Assembly: GCF_014873495.1 (NCBI RefSeq)
Contig: NZ_JADBGF010000001.1
Coordinates: forward strand, 2,790,001 to 2,854,000
Direction: 5' to 3'
Origin: Streptomyces stelliscabiei
Lineage (GTDB): Bacteria; Actinomycetota; Actinomycetes; Streptomycetales; Streptomycetaceae
Length of the DNA stretch: 64,000 nucleotides
The position numbers and the translations under genes were made by a program. Position 1 is the first letter of the stretch. Every line of letters begins with the position of its first letter. Below the pieces are notes generated by a model. It did no database searches and was not told the origin of the DNA. It was given only the letters and a program-made list of their open reading frames with translations. Shown here piece by piece: positions 25,866-33,944 of the stretch.

Positions 25866-26030
25866 ATGGCCAAGAACAAGAAGCAGGACCGCAAGCAGCC
25901 GCAGTCCGAGCGTGGTCGGCAGGAGACCCAGCAGCCCTCACTGGAGTCGCAGACCGAGACGCGCATGCCGCAGGTGACACCCGGCGACATGGCCCGCAAG
26001 GGCCGGCAGAAGCGCTTCGGTCACAACTGA
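25866..26030 (+). CDS. 54-residue basic hydrophilic protein
   Basis: The frame reads MAKNKKQDRKQPQSERGR, then a Gln/Glu/Thr-rich middle, and ends PGDMARKGRQKRFGHN. AGGAGG sits ten bases before the ATG and a perfect terminator hairpin follows, so it is a true small gene. It is rich in Lys, Arg and Gln and likely disordered, with no membrane segment. Similar small basic proteins occur in streptomycetes without known function. It may bind RNA or ribosomes, but that is speculation. Confidence 0.75.
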   Translation: MAKNKKQDRKQPQSERGRQETQQPSLESQTETRMPQVTPGDMARKGRQKRFGHN

Positions 26031-26064
26031 CATCGCGGGCCGGGCCGTTGCAGCCCGGACACAC

Positions 26065-26100
26065 CGAGGGGCGCGTCCGTGACACCGGACGCGCCCCTCG
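26065..26100. terminator. Bidirectional hairpin between 26030 and dnaE
   Basis: A perfect 15-bp stem (CGAGGGGCGCGTCCG with its complement) has the six-base loop TGACAC. It lies between the convergent small gene and dnaE and can end both transcripts. Confidence 0.85.
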
Positions 26101-26136
26101 CGAAGTTCACGCCTGTCGCGCTCCGCCGGGCCTCGC

Positions 26137-29100
26137 TCAGCCGGCCAGGCAGGACGGACCGAGCAGCACCTTCAGATCGCCGAACAGGGCCGGGTCGGGC
26201 TTCACCCGGTGCCGGTCCAGGCGCAGCACGGTCGTCTTGGTGGGGCCCTGGAGCCGGATCCGGACCTCGCTGTCGCCCTTGTGGTGGGTCAGGATCTCGC
26301 CGAGCCGGCTGACCATGGGCGGGGTGACACGGGTGGCCGGGATGGTGAGGATCACCGGCGCGTTGGTGCCCGCGTTCGACAGGTCGGGGACCTGCATCTC
26401 CATGGCGACCAGCCGCGGCACCTCCTCGCGCTTGTCGAGGCGGCCCTTCACGAAGACGACCGCGTCCTCGACGAGTTGGGTCGAGACGAGCTGGTAGGAC
26501 GCCGGGAAGAACATGCACTCGATGGAACCGGCGAGGTCCTCCACGGTGGCGATGGCCCAGGCGTTGCCCTGCTTGGTCATCTTGCGCTGGAGGCCGGAGA
26601 TGATGCCGCCGATGGTGACGACCGCGCCGTCCGCGTGCTCGCCGCCGGTGAGCTGGGCGATACCCGCGTCGGCCTTGTCGGAGAGCACGTGCTCCAGACC
26701 GAAGAGGGGGTGGTCGGAGACGTAGAGGCCGAGCATCTCCCGCTCCTGGGCGAGGAGATAGGTCTTCTCCCACTCGTCGGTGGTGAACTCGACGTCGAGT
26801 CCGAAGCCCGGCTCGCTGCTCTCCTCCTCGCCCATGCCGCCGAAGAGGTCGAACTGGCCCTCGGCCTCCTTGCGCTTGACCGCGACCACGTTGTCGATCA
26901 TCGAGTCGAAGTGCGCGGTGAGGCCCTTGCGGGTGTGCCCCATCGTGTCGAAGGCGCCCGCCTTGATCAGCGACTCGGTGGTGCGCTTGTTGCAGGCGAC
27001 GGCCTCGACCTTGTCGAGGTAGTCGGGGAAGGAGGCGTACTTCCCCTTGGCCTTGCGGCTGCGGATGATCGACTCGACCACGTTCGTACCGACGTTGCGC
27101 ACGGCTTCGAGGCCGAAGAGGATCACGTCGTCGCCCTGGGCGGCGAAGTTGTGCTCGGACTCGTTGACGTTCGGCGGGAGCACCTTGATGCGCATGCGGC
27201 GGCACTCGTTGAGGTAGACCGCCGACTTGTCCTTGTCGTCCTTGACCGAGGTGAGCAGCGCGGCCATGTACTCGGCCGGGTAGTTCGCCTTGAGGTACGC
27301 GGTCCAGTAGGAGACCAGTCCGTACGCGGCGGAGTGGGCCTTGTTGAAGGCGTAGCCGGCGAAGGGGACCAGGACGTCCCACAGGGCCTGGATGGCCTCG
27401 TCGCTGTAGCCGTTCTTCTGGGCGCCGGCCTGGAAGATGGTGAAGTTCTTCGCCAGCTCGTCGGGCTTCTTCTTGCCCATCACGCGGCGCAGGATGTCGG
27501 CCTCGCCGAGCGAGTACCCGGCGATGATCTGGGCGGCCTTCTGCACCTGCTCCTGGTAGACGATCAGGCCGTAGGTGACCGCGAGGACCTCCTGGAGCGG
27601 CTCCTCCAGCTCCTTGTGGATCGGGGTGATCTCCTGGCGGCCGTTCTTGCGCTCGGCGTAGTTGATGTGCGAGTTCATGCCCATCGGGCCCGGTCGGTAC
27701 AGGGCCGAGACGGCGGAGATGTCCTCGAAGTTGTCGGGCTGCATCTGGCGGAGCAGGGAGCGCATCGGGCCGCCGTCGAACTGGAAGACGCCGAGGGTGT
27801 CACCGCGGCAGAGCAGTTCGAAGGTCTTGGGGTCGTCCAGCGGGAGGGCGAGCATCTCCAGGTCGATGCCCTTGTTGGCCTTCACCATCTTGATGGCGTC
27901 GTCCATGATCGTGAGGTTGCGCAGGCCCAGGAAGTCCATCTTCAGCAGGCCGAGCGACTCGCACTGCGGGTAGTCCCACTGGGTGATCGTCACGCCGTCG
28001 GTGTGCCGCACCCAGATCGGGGCGTGGTCGACGATGGGCTCGCTGGACATGATCACGCCGGCCGCGTGCACACCCATCTGCCGGACCAGGCCCTCGACGC
28101 CCTTGGCGGTGTCGATGACCTTCTTCACGTCCGGTTCGTTCTCGTACATCGACCGGATCTCGCCCGCCTCGCTGTAGCGCGGGTGGGAGGGGTCGGTGAT
28201 GCCGTTGAGGTCGATGCCCTTGCCGAGGACGTCGGCGGGCATCGCCTTGGTGAGCCGGTCGCCCATCGCGTACGGGTAGCCCAGCACGCGCGCGGAGTCC
28301 TTGATGGCGTTCTTCGCCTTGATCTTGCCGTAGGTGCCGATCATGGCGACCTTGTCGGCGCCGTACTTCTCGGTGACGTACCGGATCACCTCGACGCGCC
28401 TGCGCTCGTCGAAGTCGATGTCGACATCGGGCATGGAGACGCGCTCGGGGTTGAGGAACCGCTCGAAGATCAGGCCGTGCGGGATCGGGTCGAGGTCGGT
28501 GATGCCCATGGCGTACGCGACGATCGAGCCGGCGGCGGAACCGCGGCCGGGGCCGACCGCGATGCCCTGGCTCTTGGCCCACATGATGAAGTCCGCGACG
28601 ACGAGGAAGTACCCCGGGAACCCCATCTGGATGATGACGTCCATCTCGTACTCGGCCTGCTTCTGCCGGTCGTCGGGGATGCCGCCGGGGAAGCGGCGCT
28701 CCATCCCCCGGCGGACCTCCTCCTGGAACCAGGTGACCTCGGTGAAGCCGTCGGGGATGTCGAACTTCGGCATGAGGTTCTTGGCCTCGAACATGCCGGA
28801 GGTGTCGATCTGCTCGGCGACCAGCAGGGTGTTGGCACAGCCCTCCTGCCAGGCGTCCGAGGAGTCGACGGCGTACATCTCCTCGGTGGACTTCAGGTAG
28901 TAGCCGGTGCCGTCGAACTTGAAGCGGTCCGGGTCGGAGAGGTTCTTGCCGGTCTGGATGCACAGCAGCGCGTCGTGCGCGGTCGCCTCGTGCGCGTACG
29001 TGTAGTGCGAGTCGTTCGTGACCAGCGGCGGGATGCCGAGCTTCTTGCCGACGCGGAGCAGGTCCTCGCGGACCCGGTGCTCGATGTCGATGCCGTGGTC

Positions 29101-29676
29101 CATCAGCTCCAGGAAGTAGCGGTCCTTGCCGAAGATGTCCTGGTACTCCGAGGCCGCCTTCACCGCCTCGTCGAACTGGCCGAGGCGCAGCCGGGTCTGC
29201 AACTCGCCGGAGGGGCAGCCGGTGGAGGCGATGAGCCCCTCGGACCACTGGGAGATGGTCTCCTTGTCCATGCGGGGCCACTTCTGCAGCCAGCCCTCGG
29301 CGTACGCGTCGGAGGAGAGCTTGAAGAGGTTGTGCAGGCCCGTCCTGTTCGCCGCCCAGATCGTCTTGTGCGTGTAACCACCCGAACCGGACACGTCGTC
29401 GCGCTTCTGGTGCGGCTGGCCCCACTGGATCTTGCGCTTGTTGCGCCGGGACTCGGGGGCGACGTACGCCTCGATGCCGATGATCGGGGTGACGCCGGCC
29501 TTCTTGGCGGTGTGGAAGAAGTCGTAGGCCCCGTGGAGGTTGCCGTGGTCGGACATCGCGATGTGGGTCATGCCCATCTCGTTGCACGCGTTGAACATGT
29601 CCTTGAGCCGCGCGGCACCGTCCAGCAGCGAGTACTGGGTGTGGACGTGCAGGTGCGTGAACGGCGGCTTTGACAC
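26137..29676 (-). CDS. dnaE: DNA polymerase III alpha subunit (replicative)
   Basis: 1179 residues. The N-terminal PHP domain starts FTHLHVHTQYSLLDGAA with intact His residues; in actinobacterial DnaE1 this domain provides 3'-5' proofreading. The palm has GPGRGSAAGSIVAYAMGI and PDVDIDFDERRR near residue 415, which hold catalytic Asp residues. The C-terminal OB fold (VTIGGIISGLQRKMTKQGNAWAIA) binds DNA. The GTG at 29676 (VSKPPFTHL) has GGAGG eight bases upstream. A -10-like TAGACT lies at 29763-29768. This is the essential replicative enzyme rather than the DnaE2 mutator type. Confidence 0.97.
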   Translation of the reverse strand: MSKPPFTHLHVHTQYSLLDGAARLKDMFNACNEMGMTHIAMSDHGNLHGAYDFFHTAKKAGVTPIIGIEAYVAPESRRNKRKIQWGQPHQKRDDVSGSGGYTHKTIWAANRTGLHNLFKLSSDAYAEGWLQKWPRMDKETISQWSEGLIASTGCPSGELQTRLRLGQFDEAVKAASEYQDIFGKDRYFLELMDHGIDIEHRVREDLLRVGKKLGIPPLVTNDSHYTYAHEATAHDALLCIQTGKNLSDPDRFKFDGTGYYLKSTEEMYAVDSSDAWQEGCANTLLVAEQIDTSGMFEAKNLMPKFDIPDGFTEVTWFQEEVRRGMERRFPGGIPDDRQKQAEYEMDVIIQMGFPGYFLVVADFIMWAKSQGIAVGPGRGSAAGSIVAYAMGITDLDPIPHGLIFERFLNPERVSMPDVDIDFDERRRVEVIRYVTEKYGADKVAMIGTYGKIKAKNAIKDSARVLGYPYAMGDRLTKAMPADVLGKGIDLNGITDPSHPRYSEAGEIRSMYENEPDVKKVIDTAKGVEGLVRQMGVHAAGVIMSSEPIVDHAPIWVRHTDGVTITQWDYPQCESLGLLKMDFLGLRNLTIMDDAIKMVKANKGIDLEMLALPLDDPKTFELLCRGDTLGVFQFDGGPMRSLLRQMQPDNFEDISAVSALYRPGPMGMNSHINYAERKNGRQEITPIHKELEEPLQEVLAVTYGLIVYQEQVQKAAQIIAGYSLGEADILRRVMGKKKPDELAKNFTIFQAGAQKNGYSDEAIQALWDVLVPFAGYAFNKAHSAAYGLVSYWTAYLKANYPAEYMAALLTSVKDDKDKSAVYLNECRRMRIKVLPPNVNESEHNFAAQGDDVILFGLEAVRNVGTNVVESIIRSRKAKGKYASFPDYLDKVEAVACNKRTTESLIKAGAFDTMGHTRKGLTAHFDSMIDNVVAVKRKEAEGQFDLFGGMGEEESSEPGFGLDVEFTTDEWEKTYLLAQEREMLGLYVSDHPLFGLEHVLSDKADAGIAQLTGGEHADGAVVTIGGIISGLQRKMTKQGNAWAIATVEDLAGSIECMFFPASYQLVSTQLVEDAVVFVKGRLDKREEVPRLVAMEMQVPDLSNAGTNAPVILTIPATRVTPPMVSRLGEILTHHKGDSEVRIRLQGPTKTTVLRLDRHRVKPDPALFGDLKVLLGPSCLAG

Positions 29677-29762
29677 GGCTTCGGCCTCCAAGGGACACAA
29701 CAGGGGAAACAGGCGTGAACGGCATCCCCACGGGCTACGGACAGTCTGGGGGACAGCGTCGA

Positions 29763-29768
29763 AGTCTA
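29763..29768 (-). promoter_or_regulatory. -10-like TAGACT upstream of dnaE
   Basis: On the minus strand TAGACT is a close match to the Streptomyces -10 consensus. It would give a leader of about 80 bases before the dnaE GTG. A -35 at the proper distance is not obvious. Confidence 0.4.
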
Positions 29769-29892
29769 TGCCTCGGGACTGACACCGCGAGGGGTGTCCC
29801 CCGTACCTTTCGACAGAGAGTCGCGGGCACTCGCGCGCGGCTTCGCACGTTGAGAGTTCGACCCACCCGTGATCATCAGGAGGCACCCCGCG

Positions 29893-31227
29893 ATGTCGGT
29901 TCCACAGCTCGACGACGAGCGACGCGGCGAGGAGATCCTCGCCGTCTTCGACACCGCCTTCGGCCAGCTCCTGGCCGCCGATCCGGCCGCGTTCCGCGTG
30001 AAGTTCCGGAAGATGGCGGCCTCGGCCTTCGCGTTCTACCGGGGCACGGCGTGCCTGTTCTACAAGGATCTGGACGACGAGAAGGCCGCCGGTCCGTTCC
30101 TGGACGAGCGCACCTCCCGCGTGTGGATCCACGGCGACCTGCACGCGGAGAACTTCGGCACGTACATGGACTCCACGGGCCGTCTGATCTTCAATGTGAA
30201 CGACTTCGACGAGGCGTACGTCGCCCCCTTCACCTGGGACCTGAAGCGCTTCGCCGCCTCCGTGGCGCTCATCGGATACGCGAAGGCGCTCGGCGACGAG
30301 CAGATCACGGAGCTGGTGGAGACCTACGCGGCCGCCTACCGCGAGCGGATCCACGCGGTGGCGACCGGCGCCAAGCGGGACGAGGTGCCTCCGTTCACGC
30401 TCGACACCGCCCAGGGCCCGCTGCTGGACGCGCTGCGCGACGCCCGCTCGTTGACCCGCTTCGGCCTGCTGGACTCGATGACGGAGATCCGCGACTTCGA
30501 GCGCCGCTTCGCGCCGGGGGGTGGTTCCATCGAGCTGGACGCGGCCACGCGCTACAAGGTGCTGGCCGCCTTCGACGGCTATCTGGAGACGCTCCCGGAG
30601 TCCTCGCTGACCCGCCCGGACTCCTACCGGGTGAAGGACGTCGTCGGCCGCCGGGGCATCGGCATCGGCTCGGCGGGCCTGCCGTCGTACAACATCCTGC
30701 TGGAGGGGCAGAGCGACGCCCTGGAGAACGATGTGGTGATCTACATCAAGCAGGCCCAGACCCCGGCCGTCTCCCGGCACATCACCGACCAGCGGATCCG
30801 TGACTACTTCCAGCACGAGGGTCACCGCACGGTGATCTCGCAGCGGGCCCTGCAGGCCCACGCCGACCCGTGGCTGGGCTGGACCGAGCTGGACGGTGCC
30901 GGGCAGCTGGTCGCCGAGGTGTCGCCGTACGCGGTGGACCTGGACTGGAGCGACATCGACGACCTGGAGGAGATCGCGACGGTCGTCGCCGACCTCGGCC
31001 GGGCCACGGCCACGATGCACGCGGCGGCCGACGACCTGACGGGGCAGTCCCTGGTGCCGTTCTCCACGGAGCGGGCCATCGACGCGGCGATCGCCGCAGA
31101 CGAGGAGGGCTTCGCACCGCTCCTGGTGGACTTCGCGCACGCCTACGGGGCTCGCGCGCGCAAGGACCACCAGATCTTCGTCGACCTCTTCCGCAACGGC
31201 CGGATCCCCGGCCTGCGCAACCACTGA
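29893..31227 (+). CDS. DUF2252 family kinase-like protein
   Basis: A 444-residue cytoplasmic protein of the DUF2252 family. The segment WIHGDLHAENFG followed by LIFNVNDFDEAYVAPFTWDL resembles the catalytic HxDxxxxN loop and the metal-binding DFD of aminoglycoside phosphotransferase and protein-kinase folds. A later GIGIGSAGLPSYNILLEG and YIKQAQTPAVS would place the Gly-rich and Lys elements out of the usual order. Substrate and activity are unknown. The ATG at 29893 has AGGAGG upstream. It diverges from dnaE. Confidence 0.82.
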   Translation: MSVPQLDDERRGEEILAVFDTAFGQLLAADPAAFRVKFRKMAASAFAFYRGTACLFYKDLDDEKAAGPFLDERTSRVWIHGDLHAENFGTYMDSTGRLIFNVNDFDEAYVAPFTWDLKRFAASVALIGYAKALGDEQITELVETYAAAYRERIHAVATGAKRDEVPPFTLDTAQGPLLDALRDARSLTRFGLLDSMTEIRDFERRFAPGGGSIELDAATRYKVLAAFDGYLETLPESSLTRPDSYRVKDVVGRRGIGIGSAGLPSYNILLEGQSDALENDVVIYIKQAQTPAVSRHITDQRIRDYFQHEGHRTVISQRALQAHADPWLGWTELDGAGQLVAEVSPYAVDLDWSDIDDLEEIATVVADLGRATATMHAAADDLTGQSLVPFSTERAIDAAIAADEEGFAPLLVDFAHAYGARARKDHQIFVDLFRNGRIPGLRNH

Positions 31228-31326
31228 GCACACGCGGAAGGGACACCGACGCGGACGAGACGTCGGGCACTCACAGGGACCTTTTAGCGGTCCCTTACGT
31301 GCCCGCGTGGGACACTCTCAGTCGCC

Positions 31327-32013
31327 ATGGACATATCCGGGACCCACTTCAGAGCCGTGCGCGCGGCGCTGTTCACGGCTGTCGTCGTGACGCTCGGCAC
31401 CGCGTCGCACGTGCTGCTGTCCGGGGTCCCGCTCCCGCTCACCGTCGTCGGCGCGATCACCGCCGCCGTCTTCCTCGTCGCCTACGCGCTGGCCGGCCGC
31501 GAGCGCGGCTTCGGGCGGATCGCCGGCGTGTTGATCCCGCTGGAGCTGACCGCCGACACGGTCTTCACCGCGGGTCAGCACGCCTGTTACGGCGAGGCGG
31601 GCGGCCCCGTCACGGGTCCGCTGCGCCAGGTCGGGCTGGACGTGCTGTGCGGCGGCGGCAGTGTGGGCGCGCCGCTGGCGCGGGTCGCCGGCGGTTCCGA
31701 GCGGGCGGCGGCGCTGCTCGCGGGCGCCGGTCCGGGGGTCGCCTGGCTGCTGCTCGCCGCGCACATCGGCGTCGGCCTGCTGGCCGCCGCCTGGCTGCGG
31801 CGCGGCGAGCGGGCGCTGGCCCAGCTGCTGGACGCGGCGGTCGCCGCGGGTTTCCGGCCGCTGCTGATCGCGGTCGCCGCGGTCCTGGTGCGGCCCCCGC
31901 GGGCCCAGCACCGGCCGACGCGCACCGCGCACCGTACGACCAGTGCCCGCACCCTTCTCCACACGCACTCCCTGGGGCGGCGTGGACCGCCGTGCTCGGT
32001 CACCTTCGCGTGA
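31327..32013 (+). CDS. Hypothetical polytopic membrane protein
   Basis: A 228-residue protein with about five membrane helices in the first 200 residues (LFTAVVVTLGTASHVLL, LTVVGAITAAVFLVAYAL, VAWLLLAAHIGVGLLAAAWL and others). Conserved-looking His and Cys residues (TASHVLL, GQHACYGE) near membrane borders could bind metal. The C-terminal tail is Arg/His/Thr-rich. It lies 80 bases before a DsbA-like gene on the same strand, so the two may work together. The family is not recognised. Confidence 0.65.
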   Translation: MDISGTHFRAVRAALFTAVVVTLGTASHVLLSGVPLPLTVVGAITAAVFLVAYALAGRERGFGRIAGVLIPLELTADTVFTAGQHACYGEAGGPVTGPLRQVGLDVLCGGGSVGAPLARVAGGSERAAALLAGAGPGVAWLLLAAHIGVGLLAAAWLRRGERALAQLLDAAVAAGFRPLLIAVAAVLVRPPRAQHRPTRTAHRTTSARTLLHTHSLGRRGPPCSVTFA

Positions 32014-32092
32014 CCACCTCCTGAGCACGAACAGGTCCCCCTCACATCTCTGCGCGCACCACGTGTGCGCGTCTCCCAGGGAGTTCATCCAC

Positions 32093-32893
32093 ATGAGCAA
32101 GCGGAACAGCAGCGCGGCGAAGTCGGCGGCCCGTGAGCGGCTGCGTCTGGAGCGCGAGCGTCAGGCCAAGCGCGCGAAGGTCAGGCGGCAGGCGATCGTG
32201 GCGTCCTCGATCGTCGCGGTCCTCGCGATAGCCGGCGGCATCGGCTACGCCGTCGTCCAGAACAACCAGCCCACCAAGTGGGAGGAGGCCGCCAAGGCCA
32301 CGGTGGTGGCCCCGGCGAACACCTCGGGCAAGAACGGCACCACCGTGCTGATCGGCGACTCCACGACCAAGAACGTGGTCCACCTGTACGAGGACCCGCG
32401 CTGCCCGGCCTGCGCCGCCTTCGAGCAGACCGTCGGCGAGACGGTGAACAAGGGCATGAAGGACGGCGACTACAAGCTCTCCTTCACGCTGGGCACCTTC
32501 CTGGACGGCAACCTCACCGGCGAGGGCTCGAAGAACGCGCTGAGCGCCCTCGGCGCCGCCCTGGACGTCAGCCCCGACGCGTTCCTCGCCTACAAGACCG
32601 CGCTGTACTCGACGAAGTACCACCCGGAGGAGACCACCGACGAGTTCGCCAAGGACGGCTATCTGATCAAGGTGGCGAACACGGTCGACGCGCTGAAGAA
32701 CGACAAGAAGTTCCAGGACGCCGTGAGGAAGGGCACCTACGACGCCTGGGCGATGAGGATGAGCAAGTCCTTCGACGACGCCGACGGGGTCAAGTCGACT
32801 CCGACCATCAAGATCAACGACAAGGTGATCGCCAATCCGTCGACGGTCGCGGACTGGGAGAAGGCGCTCAAGGACGCGGGCGTCACCAAGTAG
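32093..32893 (+). CDS. Second membrane-anchored DsbA-like protein
   Basis: 266 residues, with the same plan as 2216-2989: a basic N-terminus (KSAARERLRLERERQAKRAK), one membrane segment (about 33-55), then a thioredoxin-fold domain with C-P-A-C (DPRCPACAAFEQ) and a cis-Pro region KSTPTIKIND. It probably exchanges disulphides in extracytoplasmic proteins. The ATG at 32093 has AGGGAG eleven bases upstream. It is paired with the membrane protein gene before it and followed by a very strong terminator. Confidence 0.85.
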   Translation: MSKRNSSAAKSAARERLRLERERQAKRAKVRRQAIVASSIVAVLAIAGGIGYAVVQNNQPTKWEEAAKATVVAPANTSGKNGTTVLIGDSTTKNVVHLYEDPRCPACAAFEQTVGETVNKGMKDGDYKLSFTLGTFLDGNLTGEGSKNALSALGAALDVSPDAFLAYKTALYSTKYHPEETTDEFAKDGYLIKVANTVDALKNDKKFQDAVRKGTYDAWAMRMSKSFDDADGVKSTPTIKINDKVIANPSTVADWEKALKDAGVTK

Positions 32894-32938
32894 CGGGCCG
32901 CAGGCGGCGGCAGGCGGCCGCCGCAGGGCGCGCGTGAA

Positions 32939-32979
32939 CGGGCGGGCGCCCCGGAGAACGGCTCCGGGGCGCCCGCCCG
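32939..32979. terminator. Very strong bidirectional hairpin
   Basis: A perfect 18-bp stem (starts CGGGCGGGCGCCCCGGAG) has a 5-base loop AACGG. It lies between the convergent DsbA-like and lipoprotein genes and is among the strongest hairpins in the window. Confidence 0.88.
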
Positions 32980-33021
32980 ACGGCGGCTGCGGCGGCTGCG
33001 GGGGCTACGACGGCTCGGCGG

Positions 33022-33654
33022 CTACGGCGCGATGTACGGCTTCACGCGCTTGCGGTAGTCCTCGGCACGGACCTCGTTGTAGTACTTGTCGGCGTCCTCG
33101 TCGTCCGAGGTGAAGATGTAGACCGGGCACTCGTCGGACTCGGCCTTGCCCTTGTACGCGTACTGCTCCTTGCCGGTGCGCGCCTCGACGACCCGCACCC
33201 GGTACGAGGTGTTGTACGTCCGGATCTTCAGCGGCTTGCCGTCGGCCTCCATGTCGCAGACCTTGCCGGTCGCGGTGGCCTTCGTGCGCTCGACGCAGAC
33301 GACCAGCTCCGCCTCCTCCGGCTTGTCCTCGTAGCCGAGGAACCAGCCCTTGGGGAAGTCGCCGTCGACGGGCACGCTGCTCGTCCAGCCGTCGCCGGTG
33401 CTGTTCATGAGCTGCGCCGGGTGCACGGTCTTCTTCGCCCGGTCGTAGGCCGGCAGCCCTTCGAAGCCGAGCCCGTCCGAGCAGACCCGCTCCAGGTCCT
33501 GGGTCGTCACCGGGACCTCCGGTTCGTCCGCGGCGGCCCCGCCCGACGACGATCCGCCGCCGCTCCCGGCCCCCGTGGTCGCGGCGGGTGACGAACACCC
33601 GCACAGGACCGCGCCCAGCACTCCTGCGGCGACCCAGATCCGGGCACGCTGCAT
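33022..33654 (-). CDS. Secreted lipoprotein of unknown function
   Basis: A 210-residue protein. The signal peptide MQRARIWVAAGVLGAVLCGC ends with a lipobox-type Cys (C20), followed by a Gly/Ser linker (GAGSGGGSSSGG). The mature domain has four Cys residues (VCSDGLG, LVVCVER, KVCDMEAD, ECPVYIF) that may form two disulphides. No enzyme motif is seen. It would be processed by Lgt and LspA, both encoded in this window, and could be a client of the nearby DsbA-like protein. The ATG at 33654 has GGGAGG five bases upstream. Confidence 0.8.
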   Translation of the reverse strand: MQRARIWVAAGVLGAVLCGCSSPAATTGAGSGGGSSSGGAAADEPEVPVTTQDLERVCSDGLGFEGLPAYDRAKKTVHPAQLMNSTGDGWTSSVPVDGDFPKGWFLGYEDKPEEAELVVCVERTKATATGKVCDMEADGKPLKIRTYNTSYRVRVVEARTGKEQYAYKGKAESDECPVYIFTSDDEDADKYYNEVRAEDYRKRVKPYIAP

Positions 33655-33687
33655 GACGACCTCCCTGCCGAAAGAAAAAGAGGCAGG

Positions 33688-33716
33688 CAGGGCATGTCCC
33701 CCCGGGTCATGCCCTG
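33688..33716. promoter_or_regulatory. Perfect inverted repeat before the lipoprotein gene
   Basis: CAGGGCATG (33688-33696) and CATGCCCTG (33708-33716) flank an 11-base spacer. The site is about 35 bases upstream of the lipoprotein start, between it and the divergent regulator gene. It could be an operator or an RNA hairpin in the leader. Confidence 0.4.
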
Positions 33717-33816
33717 TCCCCCCTGCCCTGCCGAACAGAAGCCTGCCGGACGCCGGGCCCCCGGATATCGGGGAAGATCCCCCATGTAGTGGTGCGACCC
33801 CCGGGGAAGTGGGGGC

Positions 33817-33822
33817 TACCCT
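33817..33822 (+). promoter_or_regulatory. -10-like TACCCT upstream of the LuxR-type regulator
   Basis: TACCCT in the setting GGGGGCTACCCTG is a common Streptomyces -10 form. Transcription would start near 33829, which argues against a translation start at 33789 and for one at 33927 or 33945. Confidence 0.4.
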
Positions 33823-33944
33823 GTACGCGCCTCGAAGGCGCATTCGAGGGGTGCCCGGCGGGGGTTGCGTACGGGGGCGTACGCGGGTTGCCACGACCAT
33901 CCCGACAGGGCGCAGGGGGCCTGCAGTTGTCGTCGTTCTCTTCG

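Noticed and set aside
26209-29673. A 1154-residue open frame opposite dnaE
   Set aside because: It mirrors dnaE codon by codon. Long antisense frames are normal in high-GC DNA; there is no start signal or recognisable domain.
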